Positions 26,492 through 35,778 are shown, counted from the first letter of the stretch. The stretch: DNA of 64,000 nt from Actinomadura graeca (GCF_019175365.1 NZ_CP059572.1:4402001-4466000), one strand, 5' to 3'. Made by a program: numbers and translations. The notes: a model not told the origin generated them from the sequence alone.

Positions 26492-27535
26492 ATGAGGCTT
26501 CTGATGCTGGGTGGGACCGAATTCGCGGGACGGGCCATCACCGAGGACGCTCTCGCGCGTGGCTGGGACGTGACGGTCTTCCACCGGGGACGCCACGAAC
26601 CGCCGGAAGGCGCCCGTTCTGTGCTGGGCGACCGGACGGAGGACGGCGGGCTCCAGGCGCTCGCCCATGGGGAGTGGGACGCGGTCGTCGACACCTGGTC
26701 GGCCGCTCCGTCCGCCGTGCGGGACGCCGCGCGGCTGCTGTCCGGGCGCTGCGAACGTCACGTGTACATCTCCAGCCGTTCCGTCTACAGATTCCCGACG
26801 CCACCCGGGCTGGACGAGAGCGCCCCTGTGGTGGACGGCTCCCCCGACGACGGAGATGTGGAGTACGCCGAGGCCAAGCGGGGTGGCGAACTCGCCGCAG
26901 CCGGCGCGTTCGGAGATCGTGCGCTGCTGGTGCGGGCGGGGCTCATCATCGGCCCGTACGAGAACATCGGCCGGCTGCCCTGGTGGCTCACGCGAATGGC
27001 GCGCGGCGGGCGGGTCCTGGCCCCGGGGCCGCGTGACCTCGGATTGCAGTTCATCGACGTCCGTGATCTCGCGGCGTGGACGCTGGACGCGGTCGGGCAG
27101 GGGCTCGGCGGGCCGTACAACCTCGTCAGCCCGCCCGGTCACACGACGATGGACGGGCTGCTGGAGGCGTGCATTCGGGTGACCGGGGCGGACGCGGAGC
27201 CGGTGTGGAGCGCGCCGGAGGATCTTCTCGCCGCGGGCATCGCGCCCTGGACGGAGCTTCCCCTCTGGCTTCCGCCCGGCGAGGCACACGACACCCTGCA
27301 CCGAGCGGACGTGACGAAGGCGCTGTCCACCGGTCTTCGCTGCCGTCCGGCGGAGGAGACGGTCGCGGACACGTGGGCGTGGCTCCAGCGGATCGGCGGG
27401 AAGGCGCCGCTTCGCCCCGACCGGCCGGTGGTGGGATTGAGCCCCGAGCGGGAGGCCGCGTTCCTCCGGAGTCAGGCCGCCGCGGACGACCGGAGATCGC
27501 CGGTCCAGTGGACGCGGCGCCCTTCCGTCCGCTAG
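26492..27535 (+). CDS. NAD-dependent epimerase/dehydratase-family protein
   Basis: The 347-residue short-chain (extended SDR-like) protein has an N-terminal Rossmann motif 'LMLGGTEFAGRAI', 'VYISSRSVYRFP' and 'YAEAKRGGEL', an atypical YxxxK. 'RAGLIIGPYENIGRLPWWL' and 'LQFIDVRDLAAW' follow, typical of the NAD-dependent reductase/epimerase group near isoflavone reductases. Substrate is unknown. A GTACGTAC palindrome and TACAGT box (26461-26473) lie about 25 bases upstream. The downstream PhoD gene starts 11 bases after its stop, so the two may be co-transcribed. Confidence 0.75.
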   Translation: MRLLMLGGTEFAGRAITEDALARGWDVTVFHRGRHEPPEGARSVLGDRTEDGGLQALAHGEWDAVVDTWSAAPSAVRDAARLLSGRCERHVYISSRSVYRFPTPPGLDESAPVVDGSPDDGDVEYAEAKRGGELAAAGAFGDRALLVRAGLIIGPYENIGRLPWWLTRMARGGRVLAPGPRDLGLQFIDVRDLAAWTLDAVGQGLGGPYNLVSPPGHTTMDGLLEACIRVTGADAEPVWSAPEDLLAAGIAPWTELPLWLPPGEAHDTLHRADVTKALSTGLRCRPAEETVADTWAWLQRIGGKAPLRPDRPVVGLSPEREAAFLRSQAAADDRRSPVQWTRRPSVR

Positions 27536-27546
27536 AGAGACGTTCT

Positions 27547-29160
27547 ATGACCGCTTTGGTACTCGGGCCCCACCTCCGGCATGTGAGCGCGCACACCGCG
27601 ACGATCTGGGTCGAGACCGACCGCCCGTGCGAGGTCCGCGTCGTCAACGCCGAGCACGGGCTGGACGCGGCCGCCCGCACGTTCACCGCGCACGGCCACC
27701 ACTACGGGCTCGTCGAGATCGACGGGCTCGACGCGGGCGCGCGGATCCCGTACGAGGTCGTCCTGGACGGTGAGAAGGTCTGGCCCGGGGCCCCTGACGG
27801 GTTCCCCGCCAGCCAGATCAGGACCCTCGACCCCGGCGGCACGCTGCGGATCTCCTTCGGGTCGTGCCGCCGCTCGCCCGGCACGGCCGAGGGGTTCGGC
27901 CACGACGCCCTCGCCGCCTTCGCGCACCGGCTCCGCAGCGGCGCCGCGGAGGTGTGGCCGGACATCCTGCTCATGGTGGGCGACCAGGTGTACGCCGACG
28001 AGCTGAGCGAGGAGATGCGCGCGTTCATCCGCGGCCGCCGCGACGCCGGCGAGCCGCCCGTGGACGAGGCCGCCGACTTCGAGGACTACACCCAGCTCTA
28101 CAAGCTGGCCTGGCGCGACCCGGCCGTGCGGTGGCTGCTGTCGACCGTCCCCACCTTCACGATCTTCGATGACCACGACATCCGCGACGACTGGAACACC
28201 TCCTACGCCTGGCGGCGCGAGATGTGGTCGCAGCCCTGGTGGCGGGCCCGCATCACCGGCGGGATCGGCTCCTACTGGATCTACCAGCACCTCGGGAACA
28301 TGTCGCCGCAGGACCGCGCGGACGACCCCGTCCACAAGGCGGTGCGCGCCGCGTCCGGCGACGTCGGCCCCATCCTCGACGAGTTCGCCGAGAAGGCCGA
28401 CAAGGAACCGGCGAGCACGCGCTGGAGCTACGCGCACGACTGGGGCGGCACGCGGCTCATCGTCGTCGACAGCCGCTGCTCCCGGCTGCTCACCGCCGAC
28501 CGGCGCGGCATGCTCGACGACGAGGAGTTCCGCTGGCTGGACGGCCGCTGCCAGGGCGGCATGGACCATCTCCTCATCGCCAGCTCCCTGCCCTACCTGC
28601 TGCCGCGGGCCATCCACCATGCCGAGGCGTGGAACGAGGCCGTCGCGGGCGGCGCGTGGGGCAAGCGCGGCGCCGCGCTCGGCGAGAAGGTCCGGCAGGC
28701 CGCCGACCTGGAGCACTGGGCCGCGTTCGAGCGCTCGTTCCGCGAGGTCGCCGACGACGTGATCGCGGTCGGACGCGGCGACCGCGGGCCCGCGCCCGCC
28801 AGCATCTCCTTCCTGTCCGGCGACATCCACTACTCCTACCTGTCGCGGGTCACCGCCCCCGACACCCAGTCGAAGATCACCCAGATCGTCTGCTCACCCC
28901 TGCGCAACCCCTTGATCGGCGCGTTCCGCTTCGCCAACCGGATCGCCTGCTCGCGCTTCACGGCGGGCCCGTTCCGTGCCCTGGCGAGACTGTCGAAGGT
29001 CCCCGCGCCGCCCCTGCGATGGCGGATGACGGACGGCCCCTGGTTCGACAACGCCATCGCGACGGTCGAGCTGTCCGGCCGCGAATGCACGGTGCTCTGG
29101 GAGAGCCCCCAGAACGAGAAGACCCTCACCGAAATGGGCCGCGCCACCATCACCGACTGA
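27547..29160 (+). CDS. PhoD-like metallophosphatase
   Basis: The 537-residue protein has a fibronectin-like N-terminal domain ('HLRHVSAHTATIWVETD') and a PhoD calcineurin-like domain: 'ISFGSCRRSP', 'LLMVGDQVYADELSEEM', 'FTIFDDHDIRDDWNTSY' and 'ISFLSGDIHYSYL'. The Asp, Asn and His residues in these motifs bind Fe/Ca ions in PhoD enzymes that cleave phosphodiesters. There is no signal peptide, so unlike secreted PhoD it probably acts inside the cell. Start at ATG after AGAGAGACG. Confidence 0.85.
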   Translation: MTALVLGPHLRHVSAHTATIWVETDRPCEVRVVNAEHGLDAAARTFTAHGHHYGLVEIDGLDAGARIPYEVVLDGEKVWPGAPDGFPASQIRTLDPGGTLRISFGSCRRSPGTAEGFGHDALAAFAHRLRSGAAEVWPDILLMVGDQVYADELSEEMRAFIRGRRDAGEPPVDEAADFEDYTQLYKLAWRDPAVRWLLSTVPTFTIFDDHDIRDDWNTSYAWRREMWSQPWWRARITGGIGSYWIYQHLGNMSPQDRADDPVHKAVRAASGDVGPILDEFAEKADKEPASTRWSYAHDWGGTRLIVVDSRCSRLLTADRRGMLDDEEFRWLDGRCQGGMDHLLIASSLPYLLPRAIHHAEAWNEAVAGGAWGKRGAALGEKVRQAADLEHWAAFERSFREVADDVIAVGRGDRGPAPASISFLSGDIHYSYLSRVTAPDTQSKITQIVCSPLRNPLIGAFRFANRIACSRFTAGPFRALARLSKVPAPPLRWRMTDGPWFDNAIATVELSGRECTVLWESPQNEKTLTEMGRATITD

Positions 29161-29183
29161 CCGGACGCCCCGTCCGCCCGGTC

Positions 29184-31040
29184 CTATGTGCGGCCCGGCT
29201 TGAAGCCACTCGGCATCAGGACGTGATCGCTGCCCTCTCCCGCACGTTCGGCCAGCAGCGAGACCTGCTCCGTCGCCCCCACCCTCCGCAACGCGTTCAT
29301 CAGCCAGGCCACGGCGTAGGGATCGGTGACCGGGCAGCCGACGACGACCCGCCCGGCGAGCTGCGCGGCCTGCCGGGCGGCGCCGGTCCGGCGCAGCGCG
29401 TCCAGGAGACCCGCGACCCGCTCCGGGTCGCTGACGGGACAGCGGGTGACGGCCCGGTCGGCGAGCGCCATGGCCGACTCCTCGGCGCCCATCCAGTGCA
29501 GCGTGTCCAGCAGCCACCCAACGGTGTCCGGTTCGTCGACCGGACCTTGGGCGGAGACCCAGCGAAAGAACTCGTCGGCCTCGGGAGCCTCAAGGCTCTG
29601 GATCAGCGACCCCAGGTCCTCCCGGGTGATCCTGGCGTCGAAGGCAGCCCGGATCGTCAGCCTCACCGCCTGAGCTTGGCCGCCTCTCTCCTGCAACACC
29701 GTCAGGAGGAACCTCACGTCGTGCACGTTCGAGAGGGGGAACTCGGAGGCCGCACGATCGGCCAGCCTCAGTGTCTGCGCAGGGGTCCTCGCGCCTGCCA
29801 GGGAGTACAGCAGACGCCTCACCTCCTCCGCGTCCACGCACGGGAAGGTGTCGGCGACCCGCTCCGCGAAGATCTTGATGTGCAGATCGGCTCCCGCTGC
29901 CCGCAAGGCGAGCAGCATGAGCACCGCGGTCTCGGGGTCGGTGGACGAGGCCCGAGAGGCGATGCGCGCGGCGTAGACATCGACCTGCGCCTTCGCCCCG
30001 GTCTTCCGCAGCGCTTTCAGCAGGACCCCGGCGGCGGCAGCGTCGGTGAGCGGGCACCGCTCGGCCGCCAGCTGGGCGAGCGCGGCGGCCTGCGTCTCGG
30101 CACCCATCTCCCGAAGCGCCCACAGGTGCTCCGCCACGGCGGCCGGGTCCTCGAATGGAGCCTCGACGGCGACACGCTCGGCGAACCTGTCGGCCAGTGC
30201 CTCGGCGCCCATCTTCCGCAAAGTGTCCATGAGCAGCCCCGCACCGGTGGTGAAGTTGAACGGGCAGTTCTCGGCCGCCCTTTCGGCGAGCGCCGCGGCC
30301 TGCGCGTCGGCGCCCAGCTCCCGCAGAGTGTCCAGCAGCCGCGCCACGGCGCCCGGGTCGGCGAGCGGAATGTCGTGCATGGCGTCGCCCGGCTCGCTGG
30401 GGAAGGGGAACTGGAGCCGGTCGAGGAGCTCTTCGAGATACCGGCACCGATCCTCGGCCTCCGCGATACGCCGGCGCGCCTGCCCCAGCGAGCGGGTGAG
30501 GTCGGCGATCTCGCCGTCCAGGCGCGCCCTCTCGTCCTGCATCGCGGCGCGGCCGGCGTCGAACGCGGCCCTTAACCGGTCGTGCTGGTCGTTGAGCTCC
30601 TCGAACTGGCGGATCCGGCCGGCGAGCTCCTCCTCCAGTGAGCGTGCGTGGCGTTCGGCCTCGCGGCGGCCCGCGTCCGCCAGTTCCAGTTCGTCGCTGA
30701 CGATCCGCACCCGGTACTCCTGCGGATGGGCGACCTCCAGCGCGTCCAACTGCAACCGGGCCAGGTGCTCGCGGACGTCCTGGGAGACCTCCCTGCCCTG
30801 CTCGGCGAGGACGACCAGCAGCTTGTCGAGGAACCAGTGGTCGCGGGGCACGCGCTTGCCGTTCAGGTAGCGCGACAGGGTGCCCTTGTCGACGGGGTAC
30901 AGGGCGGCGAACCGGTTGATCGACATCCCCGCGATCCTCCAGATCTCGCGCAGTTCCTCCGTCCAGGCCCGCACCCGCGGGGACAGGGCGGCATCCAGCG
31001 TCTTGAGAGCGGTCGAACCTGCGGGGGCGAGTTCTGTCAT
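29184..31040 (-). CDS. HTH protein with coiled coil and tandem ~37-residue helical repeats
   Basis: The 618-residue protein starts with a divergent XRE-type HTH ('SINRFAALYPVDKGTLSRYL' and 'GKRVPRDHWFLDKLL'). A coiled coil of about 100 residues follows (about 130-235). About ten tandem repeats of 35-38 residues then fill the rest, each with a 'V..LL..LR..GA..QA..LAERA' pattern, like HEAT/TPR-type helical scaffolds. No enzymatic motif is seen. Similar proteins occur only in actinomycetes as far as I know. It is divergent from a small membrane protein gene. It probably senses or scaffolds through the repeats. ATG 31049 is an alternative start. Confidence 0.7.
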   Translation of the reverse strand: MTELAPAGSTALKTLDAALSPRVRAWTEELREIWRIAGMSINRFAALYPVDKGTLSRYLNGKRVPRDHWFLDKLLVVLAEQGREVSQDVREHLARLQLDALEVAHPQEYRVRIVSDELELADAGRREAERHARSLEEELAGRIRQFEELNDQHDRLRAAFDAGRAAMQDERARLDGEIADLTRSLGQARRRIAEAEDRCRYLEELLDRLQFPFPSEPGDAMHDIPLADPGAVARLLDTLRELGADAQAAALAERAAENCPFNFTTGAGLLMDTLRKMGAEALADRFAERVAVEAPFEDPAAVAEHLWALREMGAETQAAALAQLAAERCPLTDAAAAGVLLKALRKTGAKAQVDVYAARIASRASSTDPETAVLMLLALRAAGADLHIKIFAERVADTFPCVDAEEVRRLLYSLAGARTPAQTLRLADRAASEFPLSNVHDVRFLLTVLQERGGQAQAVRLTIRAAFDARITREDLGSLIQSLEAPEADEFFRWVSAQGPVDEPDTVGWLLDTLHWMGAEESAMALADRAVTRCPVSDPERVAGLLDALRRTGAARQAAQLAGRVVVGCPVTDPYAVAWLMNALRRVGATEQVSLLAERAGEGSDHVLMPSGFKPGRT

Positions 31041-31217
31041 GACGTCCATCTTCGGCTGCCGCGTCCATCGGTACCGCGGCGTTTGACATGCCCGGGTGTT
31101 GCCATTCGCTGCAACCCCGCGGCGTGCCGTTGTTGCGGCGTGGCGCAACACCACTCGCGGCTGGCTTCCTGAGAACGCACCCGCGCCGCCCGAGTACGGG
31201 GCCGAGAGGAAGACGAC

Positions 31218-31484
31218 GTGAACTCTGAGTATCGCCCGGTTCCGGCCGGGTTCACCGATGTGCGTGCCACGGTGATCCTGGTCACGGCCTGTCTCGCCGG
31301 TGCCATTGCCGGTATCTCGAGCTATTTGTACGTCCGGTCACCGGCCCAGGCGCTCCGCGACGCCGTCACCGCGCTCTGCGGCGTCCTCGGCCTGTTGAAC
31401 CAGGTCGCCGGAACGGGCCCGGCGCGGGCCGGCCACGACGGCGGCGGACCCGGTTCCGACGGCGCCGAAGAGGAAGGCGCATGA
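31218..31484 (+). CDS. Small membrane protein, one predicted span
   Basis: The 88-residue product has a hydrophobic segment at about 17-37 ('ATVILVTACLAGAIAGISSY'), an amphipathic stretch ('ALRDAVTALCGVLGLLNQVA') and a Gly/Asp/Glu-rich tail. It follows GAGAGGAAG upstream of the GTG. No family is recognised. Its divergent neighbour is the repeat-containing HTH protein, which could regulate or bind it. Confidence 0.55.
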   Translation: MNSEYRPVPAGFTDVRATVILVTACLAGAIAGISSYLYVRSPAQALRDAVTALCGVLGLLNQVAGTGPARAGHDGGGPGSDGAEEEGA

Positions 31485-31833
31485 CCGCACGCGGCCATGG
31501 GCGCCTTAAGGGGGGGTCGTGTCAATCTCAAGTGAACCTTGGACCTGCTGCTTCCCGTAAAGATCATGGGGTTCGCCCGGGACGGGCCGGAACGGCTGGT
31601 AGCGTCCGCCGCGGCTCCCGATTCGTCGTTACCGGGGAGTCGCGAACCGGCGCGGCGCCATGAAAGAGTGGCGAATCGCCGTATTGGCCTACGGGGCTTA
31701 CGGGCTTCACTACGCTATAAGCGCCCCGGGGTCAGTACGCCGGCCCGCATCCCCGAGCGCAGGAAGGCAGGCCGCCGCACGATGGTCTCTCCCGCCAGCC
31801 TGACGGCCCCGTGTTGAGGAAGGGCGGTGTCGC
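31485..31833. other. Gene-free interval before the NYN gene
   Basis: No gene is supported. GC content drops around 31680-31730, where a TATAAG box occurs (31714-31719) with no clear -35. This is the likely promoter region of the NYN gene. Confidence 0.4.
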
Positions 31834-33267
31834 ATGGATCGCTGCGCGCTGTTCGTAGACGCCGGCTACCTGCTGGCCGATGGCGCCATGGCCGTGCACG
31901 GAACCCGCCATCGCGAGACGGTCTCCTGGGACTTCGGCGGCCTCCTGCAACTGCTGGGCAACCTCGCGAGGGAACGCACCGGCATCCCGCTGCTGCGCTG
32001 CTACTGGTACGAGGCCACCATCGAGGGCCGCCGCTCCGCCGAGCATGAGGCGCTCGCCGACCTGCCGGGGCTCAAGCTGCGGCTCGGGCGGATCCGCCCC
32101 GGCCGCCGCGAGGGCGTCGACACCGAGATCCACCGCGACCTGATGACCCTCGCCCGCAACGAGGCGCTCGCCGACGCGGTCGTCGTCAGCGGCGACGAGG
32201 ACATCGCGCGGGTCGTCGCCGACGCCCAGGACCTCGGCGTCCGCGTGACGGTCGTGCACGTGGCCGTGGACGGCAACTGGACGATCTCCCGGGTGCTGCG
32301 GCAGGAGTGCGACGACCTCATCGAGATCGGCTCCGGGCACCTGCGCCCCTACGTCAACCTGCTCGCCGGCGTGGACGGGTCGTCCTCGCTCGGGACGAGC
32401 CCGCTGTCCAACGGGCACGGCAACGGCAGCGCCGCCTCGATCGGGTCGCTCCAGGCGGCGCCGAACAACGGGCCTCCGCCGTCGTCGCCGATCGGGGGGC
32501 AGCCGGTGCCGTCGGTGCCGTCCGTCCGCGACCTGGGTCCGGCGATGACGTCGAACGCGGCGGGTTCGTCCATGGCCACCGGGCCGGTCACGCTGCCCGG
32601 CTCGGGAGGGAACGGCTCGACCGGCGGGCCCGGCGGTCCTGGCGGGTCGACGAGGCCGGGCGTGTCCGGTGGTTCGGCCGGGTTCGGGTCCTTCGGCAAC
32701 GGTGCCGCGCAGCCGTCCGCCCCGCTCCAGGCCGCGCCCACGTACGGGCCGTCCTCCACGCAGGCGCCGCCGCAGCAGCCGCCCACCTCGCAGTACAACT
32801 CGCCGTCCCCGCCGCCACAGCCGCTGCCGCAGTCGCTGCCGCCCACCCAGTCGCAGCCCCTGCAACAGCCGGTGCAGCAGTCCCTGCAATCCTTGCAACA
32901 GCCCTTGCAGCAGCCGCTGCAGCAGCCCTTGCAGCAGTCGCCGCAGCAGACCGCCGGGCAGCAGCTCGGCCCCTACACCGGCCCGCAGCAGATCGCGCCC
33001 GCCCCCGCGCAGCAGACCGCGCCCTCGCTCGCGGACGCGGTCAAGGCCGCCCATCAGGAGGGGCAGGACTTCGGCGAGTCCGTCGCCCGGGACGCGCCCG
33101 CGCTGTGGCTGGAGGCCGTCCTCGCCCGCAAGCCGCGTATGCCCTCCGATCTGGAGGCGCGCCTGCTCCAGGGCTCCTCGCTGCCCATCGACTTCCTCCT
33201 GCACGACGAGGTCAGGCACGCTTTGCGCCGCGGATTCTGGGACGCTCTAGAACGTTCCCGCAGGTGA
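31834..33267 (+). CDS. NYN-domain (PIN-like) RNase with Gln/Pro-rich linker
   Basis: The 477-residue protein has an N-terminal NYN domain with the acidic residues of the metal-dependent nuclease site: 'ALFVDAGYLL', 'GVDTEIHRDLMTLA' and 'VVVSGDEDIARVVADAQ'. A low-complexity linker rich in Gly, Ser, Pro and Gln (about 185-400) follows, with a run of PLQQ-type repeats at 32875-32940. A conserved C-terminal helical domain ends it ('EARLLQGSSLPIDFLLHDEV'). NYN proteins usually cut RNA or tRNA. The target is unknown. It is divergent from nothing and stands alone with a promoter-like AT-rich region upstream. Confidence 0.8.
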   Translation: MDRCALFVDAGYLLADGAMAVHGTRHRETVSWDFGGLLQLLGNLARERTGIPLLRCYWYEATIEGRRSAEHEALADLPGLKLRLGRIRPGRREGVDTEIHRDLMTLARNEALADAVVVSGDEDIARVVADAQDLGVRVTVVHVAVDGNWTISRVLRQECDDLIEIGSGHLRPYVNLLAGVDGSSSLGTSPLSNGHGNGSAASIGSLQAAPNNGPPPSSPIGGQPVPSVPSVRDLGPAMTSNAAGSSMATGPVTLPGSGGNGSTGGPGGPGGSTRPGVSGGSAGFGSFGNGAAQPSAPLQAAPTYGPSSTQAPPQQPPTSQYNSPSPPPQPLPQSLPPTQSQPLQQPVQQSLQSLQQPLQQPLQQPLQQSPQQTAGQQLGPYTGPQQIAPAPAQQTAPSLADAVKAAHQEGQDFGESVARDAPALWLEAVLARKPRMPSDLEARLLQGSSLPIDFLLHDEVRHALRRGFWDALERSRR

Positions 33268-33345
33268 ACGCTCTCCACCGGACGCATTCGCGTAGGTAAT
33301 TCACGATCATCGTCGATTCGCCCGCTTCGGTCGCCGGGTGACGGG

Positions 33346-33351
33346 TAGCGT
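33346..33351 (+). promoter_or_regulatory. -10 box TAGCGT of a leaderless transcript
   Basis: TAGCGT lies six bases before GTG 33358, and no SD is present. Confidence 0.45.
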
Positions 33352-33357
33352 TGAAGC

Positions 33358-33996
33358 GTGACGCATGTGACGGAAGACGATCTCGACGATCTGGAGTTCG
33401 ACACCCTGCGCACCGGCGATCACATCTCGGCGGCGCGGCGGCTGTCCGAGCTCGCCGAGGCGGTGTCGGGCGGGGTCTCGCGCGCCAACGTGCTGCTGCG
33501 CGCGGGTGAGCAATGGCAGCACGCCGGCGACCATGCCAGGGCCGCCGAGCTGTACCGGCGGGCGCTGGAGGACGGCGGCGAGGTCTACGGCGACCCGCGC
33601 GCCTATCTGGCCGACGCCCTGTTCGAGCTGGGCCGGGGCGACGAGGCGCGCGCGCTCGTCGAGCAGATCCGCGCCGACAAGCCGCGCGACCCCGAGGTCT
33701 ACCGCGCCGTCGCCGAGGTCCTCTACGCGCAGGGCGACGCGTCCGGCGCCCACGAATGGGCCACCAGCGGCGCCGACGTCGTCCTCGCCCTCCGCGACCA
33801 CGCCGGTGTCGGCGGCCCCGACGAGCCGCGGTCGCTCGCCACCGGGTCCCTTGCGCCGGCCCCCGACGACGCCGCCCTCGCCGAGGACAGCCTTGAGGCG
33901 CTCCTGCGGCTCCGCTATCGCGCCCGCATCGACCTGGGCCGCGCCGAGGACGACTACGACGCGCTCCTCGACGACCTTCTGAAGAACGACGCCTGA
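33358..33996 (+). CDS. Tetratricopeptide-repeat protein
   Basis: The 212-residue protein shows TPR-like helical pairs: 'ANVLLRAGEQWQHAGDHARA', 'PRAYLADALFELGRGDEARA' and 'PEVYRAVAEVLYAQGDASGA'. An acidic C-terminus follows ('GRAEDDYDALLDDLLKNDA'). It has no membrane segment or enzymatic motif and likely mediates protein interactions. It starts 91 bases after the NYN gene but has its own probable leaderless promoter. Confidence 0.75.
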   Translation: MTHVTEDDLDDLEFDTLRTGDHISAARRLSELAEAVSGGVSRANVLLRAGEQWQHAGDHARAAELYRRALEDGGEVYGDPRAYLADALFELGRGDEARALVEQIRADKPRDPEVYRAVAEVLYAQGDASGAHEWATSGADVVLALRDHAGVGGPDEPRSLATGSLAPAPDDAALAEDSLEALLRLRYRARIDLGRAEDDYDALLDDLLKNDA

Positions 33997-34035
33997 CCCG
34001 CCGCGCCGGCGCGGACCGCCCGGCGCGTGCGACCG

Positions 34036-34575
34036 TCACAGGGTCGCGACCAGCCCGCCGAGAGCCTGGGCGACCGTCACCGGGGGTTCCTGCTCGATGA
34101 CCGGCCAGCCGCGCAGGCGGGCCTCCCTCACCGTCCCGTCGTGACCGGACTGGGCGGAGCAACCGGCGAGGGTCCGCAGATAGCCGCAGGGCGCCTCCGG
34201 CCAGTCGGGGGGTATCGGGACCCGGCTTTCCTCTCCCAGGCCGTCATGGTCATGGTCGTGGGCGCGCAAGGCGCGCGGGAGGTCCGCGTCCACGAAGACG
34301 TAGCCGCCCACCGGACGGTGCGCCGCGCGCTGCGCCAAGGCGATGGCGGGCAGGAGCGGCCCCGCCGCCCCGTACGCGGCAAGGACGAGCGGTGCCGCCG
34401 GACCGGCCGCGCCGATGACCAGGGAGGCGCGGGCGACGTAGCGGACACCGGCGTCCTCCGGAACGTCCGGGGCGAACACGTCCAGCCCGGACGAGCGGAG
34501 CATCTCCGGAACATCGCCCCAGGACGCGGACGTCGCGCCCGGGGCATGCAGCAGGACGAGGGAACCGGGCGTCAC
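34036..34575 (-). CDS. Degenerate alpha/beta-hydrolase-like protein
   Basis: The 179-residue product begins 'LVLLHAPGATSASWGDVPEM', like the oxyanion strand of alpha/beta hydrolases. At the nucleophile elbow, where GxSxG is expected, it has 'AYGAAGPLLPA', so the catalytic serine is absent. It is shorter than a normal hydrolase. It may be a non-catalytic binding protein or a decaying gene. GTG 34575 follows GTGAGGAC. It is divergent from pyrE across 117 bases. Confidence 0.6.
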   Translation of the reverse strand: MTPGSLVLLHAPGATSASWGDVPEMLRSSGLDVFAPDVPEDAGVRYVARASLVIGAAGPAAPLVLAAYGAAGPLLPAIALAQRAAHRPVGGYVFVDADLPRALRAHDHDHDGLGEESRVPIPPDWPEAPCGYLRTLAGCSAQSGHDGTVREARLRGWPVIEQEPPVTVAQALGGLVATL

Positions 34576-34679
34576 GTCCTCACCGCCTCGACCGCCGCGA
34601 CTCACGAGGCGGCCCGCCGCGCCGCCTCCCCGGAACCGTATCGGGGTGGAGCGCGTGCACGGGCGCCGGGCCAGGTGAA

Positions 34680-34685
34680 TAGGGT
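34680..34685 (+). promoter_or_regulatory. -10 box TAGGGT of leaderless pyrE
   Basis: TAGGGT ends seven bases before GTG 34693. No SD sequence is visible. Confidence 0.45.
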
Positions 34686-34692
34686 TCCTTCC

Positions 34693-35229
34693 GTGAGCGA
34701 TCGTGATGAGCTGCTGAGCGCAATCAAGGACAAGGCCGTCGTCCACGGCGATTTCGTGCTCTCCTCCGGCAAGCGCGCGTCCTGGTACGTGGACCTGCGC
34801 CGGGTGACCCTGGACGGGACGGTCGCGCCGCTCGTCGGCCGGGTGATGCTCGACGAGACCGCCGGCCTGGACTACGACGCCGTCGGCGGGCTCACCCTCG
34901 GTGCCGACCCGGTCGCCGCCGCGATGCTCCACGCGGCCGCCGCCCGCGGGCGCACGCTGGACGCGTTCGTCGTCCGGAAGGAGGGCAAGGCGCACGGGCT
35001 GCAACGCCGCATCGAGGGCCCGGACGTGACCGGGCGCCGCGTCCTCGCCGTCGAGGACACCTCGACCACCGGCGGCTCCGTGCTGACCGCCGTCGAGGCG
35101 CTCCGCGAGGCCGGCGCCGTGGTGGTCGCGGTCGCCACGATCCTGGAGCGCGGCGCCGCGGCGCGGATCGCGGCCGAGGACCTGGAGTACCGGCACCCGT
35201 TCGACGTCACCGACCTGGGCCTCGGCTGA
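34693..35229 (+). CDS. pyrE: Orotate phosphoribosyltransferase
   Basis: The 178-residue enzyme makes OMP from orotate and PRPP in pyrimidine synthesis. Marks are 'FVLSSGKRASWYVDLRRVTL', the flexible loop 'VRKEGKAHGLQRRIEG' and the PRPP-binding motif 'VLAVEDTSTTGGSVLTA'. Length matches actinobacterial PyrE. The GTG start gives the usual 'SDRDELLSAIKDKAVV' N-terminus. It is not next to other pyr genes. Confidence 0.95.
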   Translation: MSDRDELLSAIKDKAVVHGDFVLSSGKRASWYVDLRRVTLDGTVAPLVGRVMLDETAGLDYDAVGGLTLGADPVAAAMLHAAAARGRTLDAFVVRKEGKAHGLQRRIEGPDVTGRRVLAVEDTSTTGGSVLTAVEALREAGAVVVAVATILERGAAARIAAEDLEYRHPFDVTDLGLG

Positions 35230-35301
35230 GCGGCGCCGCGTCCCTGCGGGCCTGTCCCTCGCCGCTGCGGGCCGGTTTCCGGCGCTGCGGATCCCTGCGG
35301 C

Positions 35302-35772
35302 TCAGCCCCTCGCGGCCACGAACCACTGGCCGCGCTGCCCCGACGGTTTCGCCGGCTGCTGCCTGCCGTAGATCACGACCCTGAGCGAGCCGCCGTTGGC
35401 GGCGACGACCTGGAGGGGCGTCTCCTCGTACTTGCGGATGTCGCCGGTGGACAGCGTGCCCTGCGTGAGCACCTCGCCCGTGTCGGCCACCCGGACGACC
35501 ACGGCCGTGGCCGGGCCGACCACCGTGATCACGAGCGGCAGCACCGCCGACGCGGTCGGGGAGGCCGAGGCCCGGCTCGGCCCGGCCTTGTTCTGCGTGC
35601 CCTCGTCCGGTGTCGGGGAGATGGTCGTCGGGTCGGGTTCGCCGTGGTCGCCGGAGACCGCGTTCACCAGAGCCGTGCCGCCGACGACGAGCAGCGTCAG
35701 TGCGGCGACCACGGCGACGGCCGCGATCAGTATGCGCGCGAGACCACGAGGGTCCGACCGATGACGTCCCAC
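35302..35772 (-). CDS. Membrane-anchored protein with DUF4115-like outer domain
   Basis: The 156-residue protein has a span near 13-36 ('ILIAAVAVVAALTLLVVGG'), a Thr/Ser/Pro linker and an outside domain ('VVVRVADTGEVLTQGTLSTG' and 'VVAANGGSLRVVIYGRQQP'). That domain resembles the C-terminal beta domain of RodZ-like proteins. Function is unknown. The GTG has TAACCT six bases ahead (leaderless). It lies directly downstream of dedA, in the same direction. Confidence 0.6.
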   Translation of the reverse strand: MGRHRSDPRGLARILIAAVAVVAALTLLVVGGTALVNAVSGDHGEPDPTTISPTPDEGTQNKAGPSRASASPTASAVLPLVITVVGPATAVVVRVADTGEVLTQGTLSTGDIRKYEETPLQVVAANGGSLRVVIYGRQQPAKPSGQRGQWFVAARG

Positions 35773-35778
35773 ATGGGG

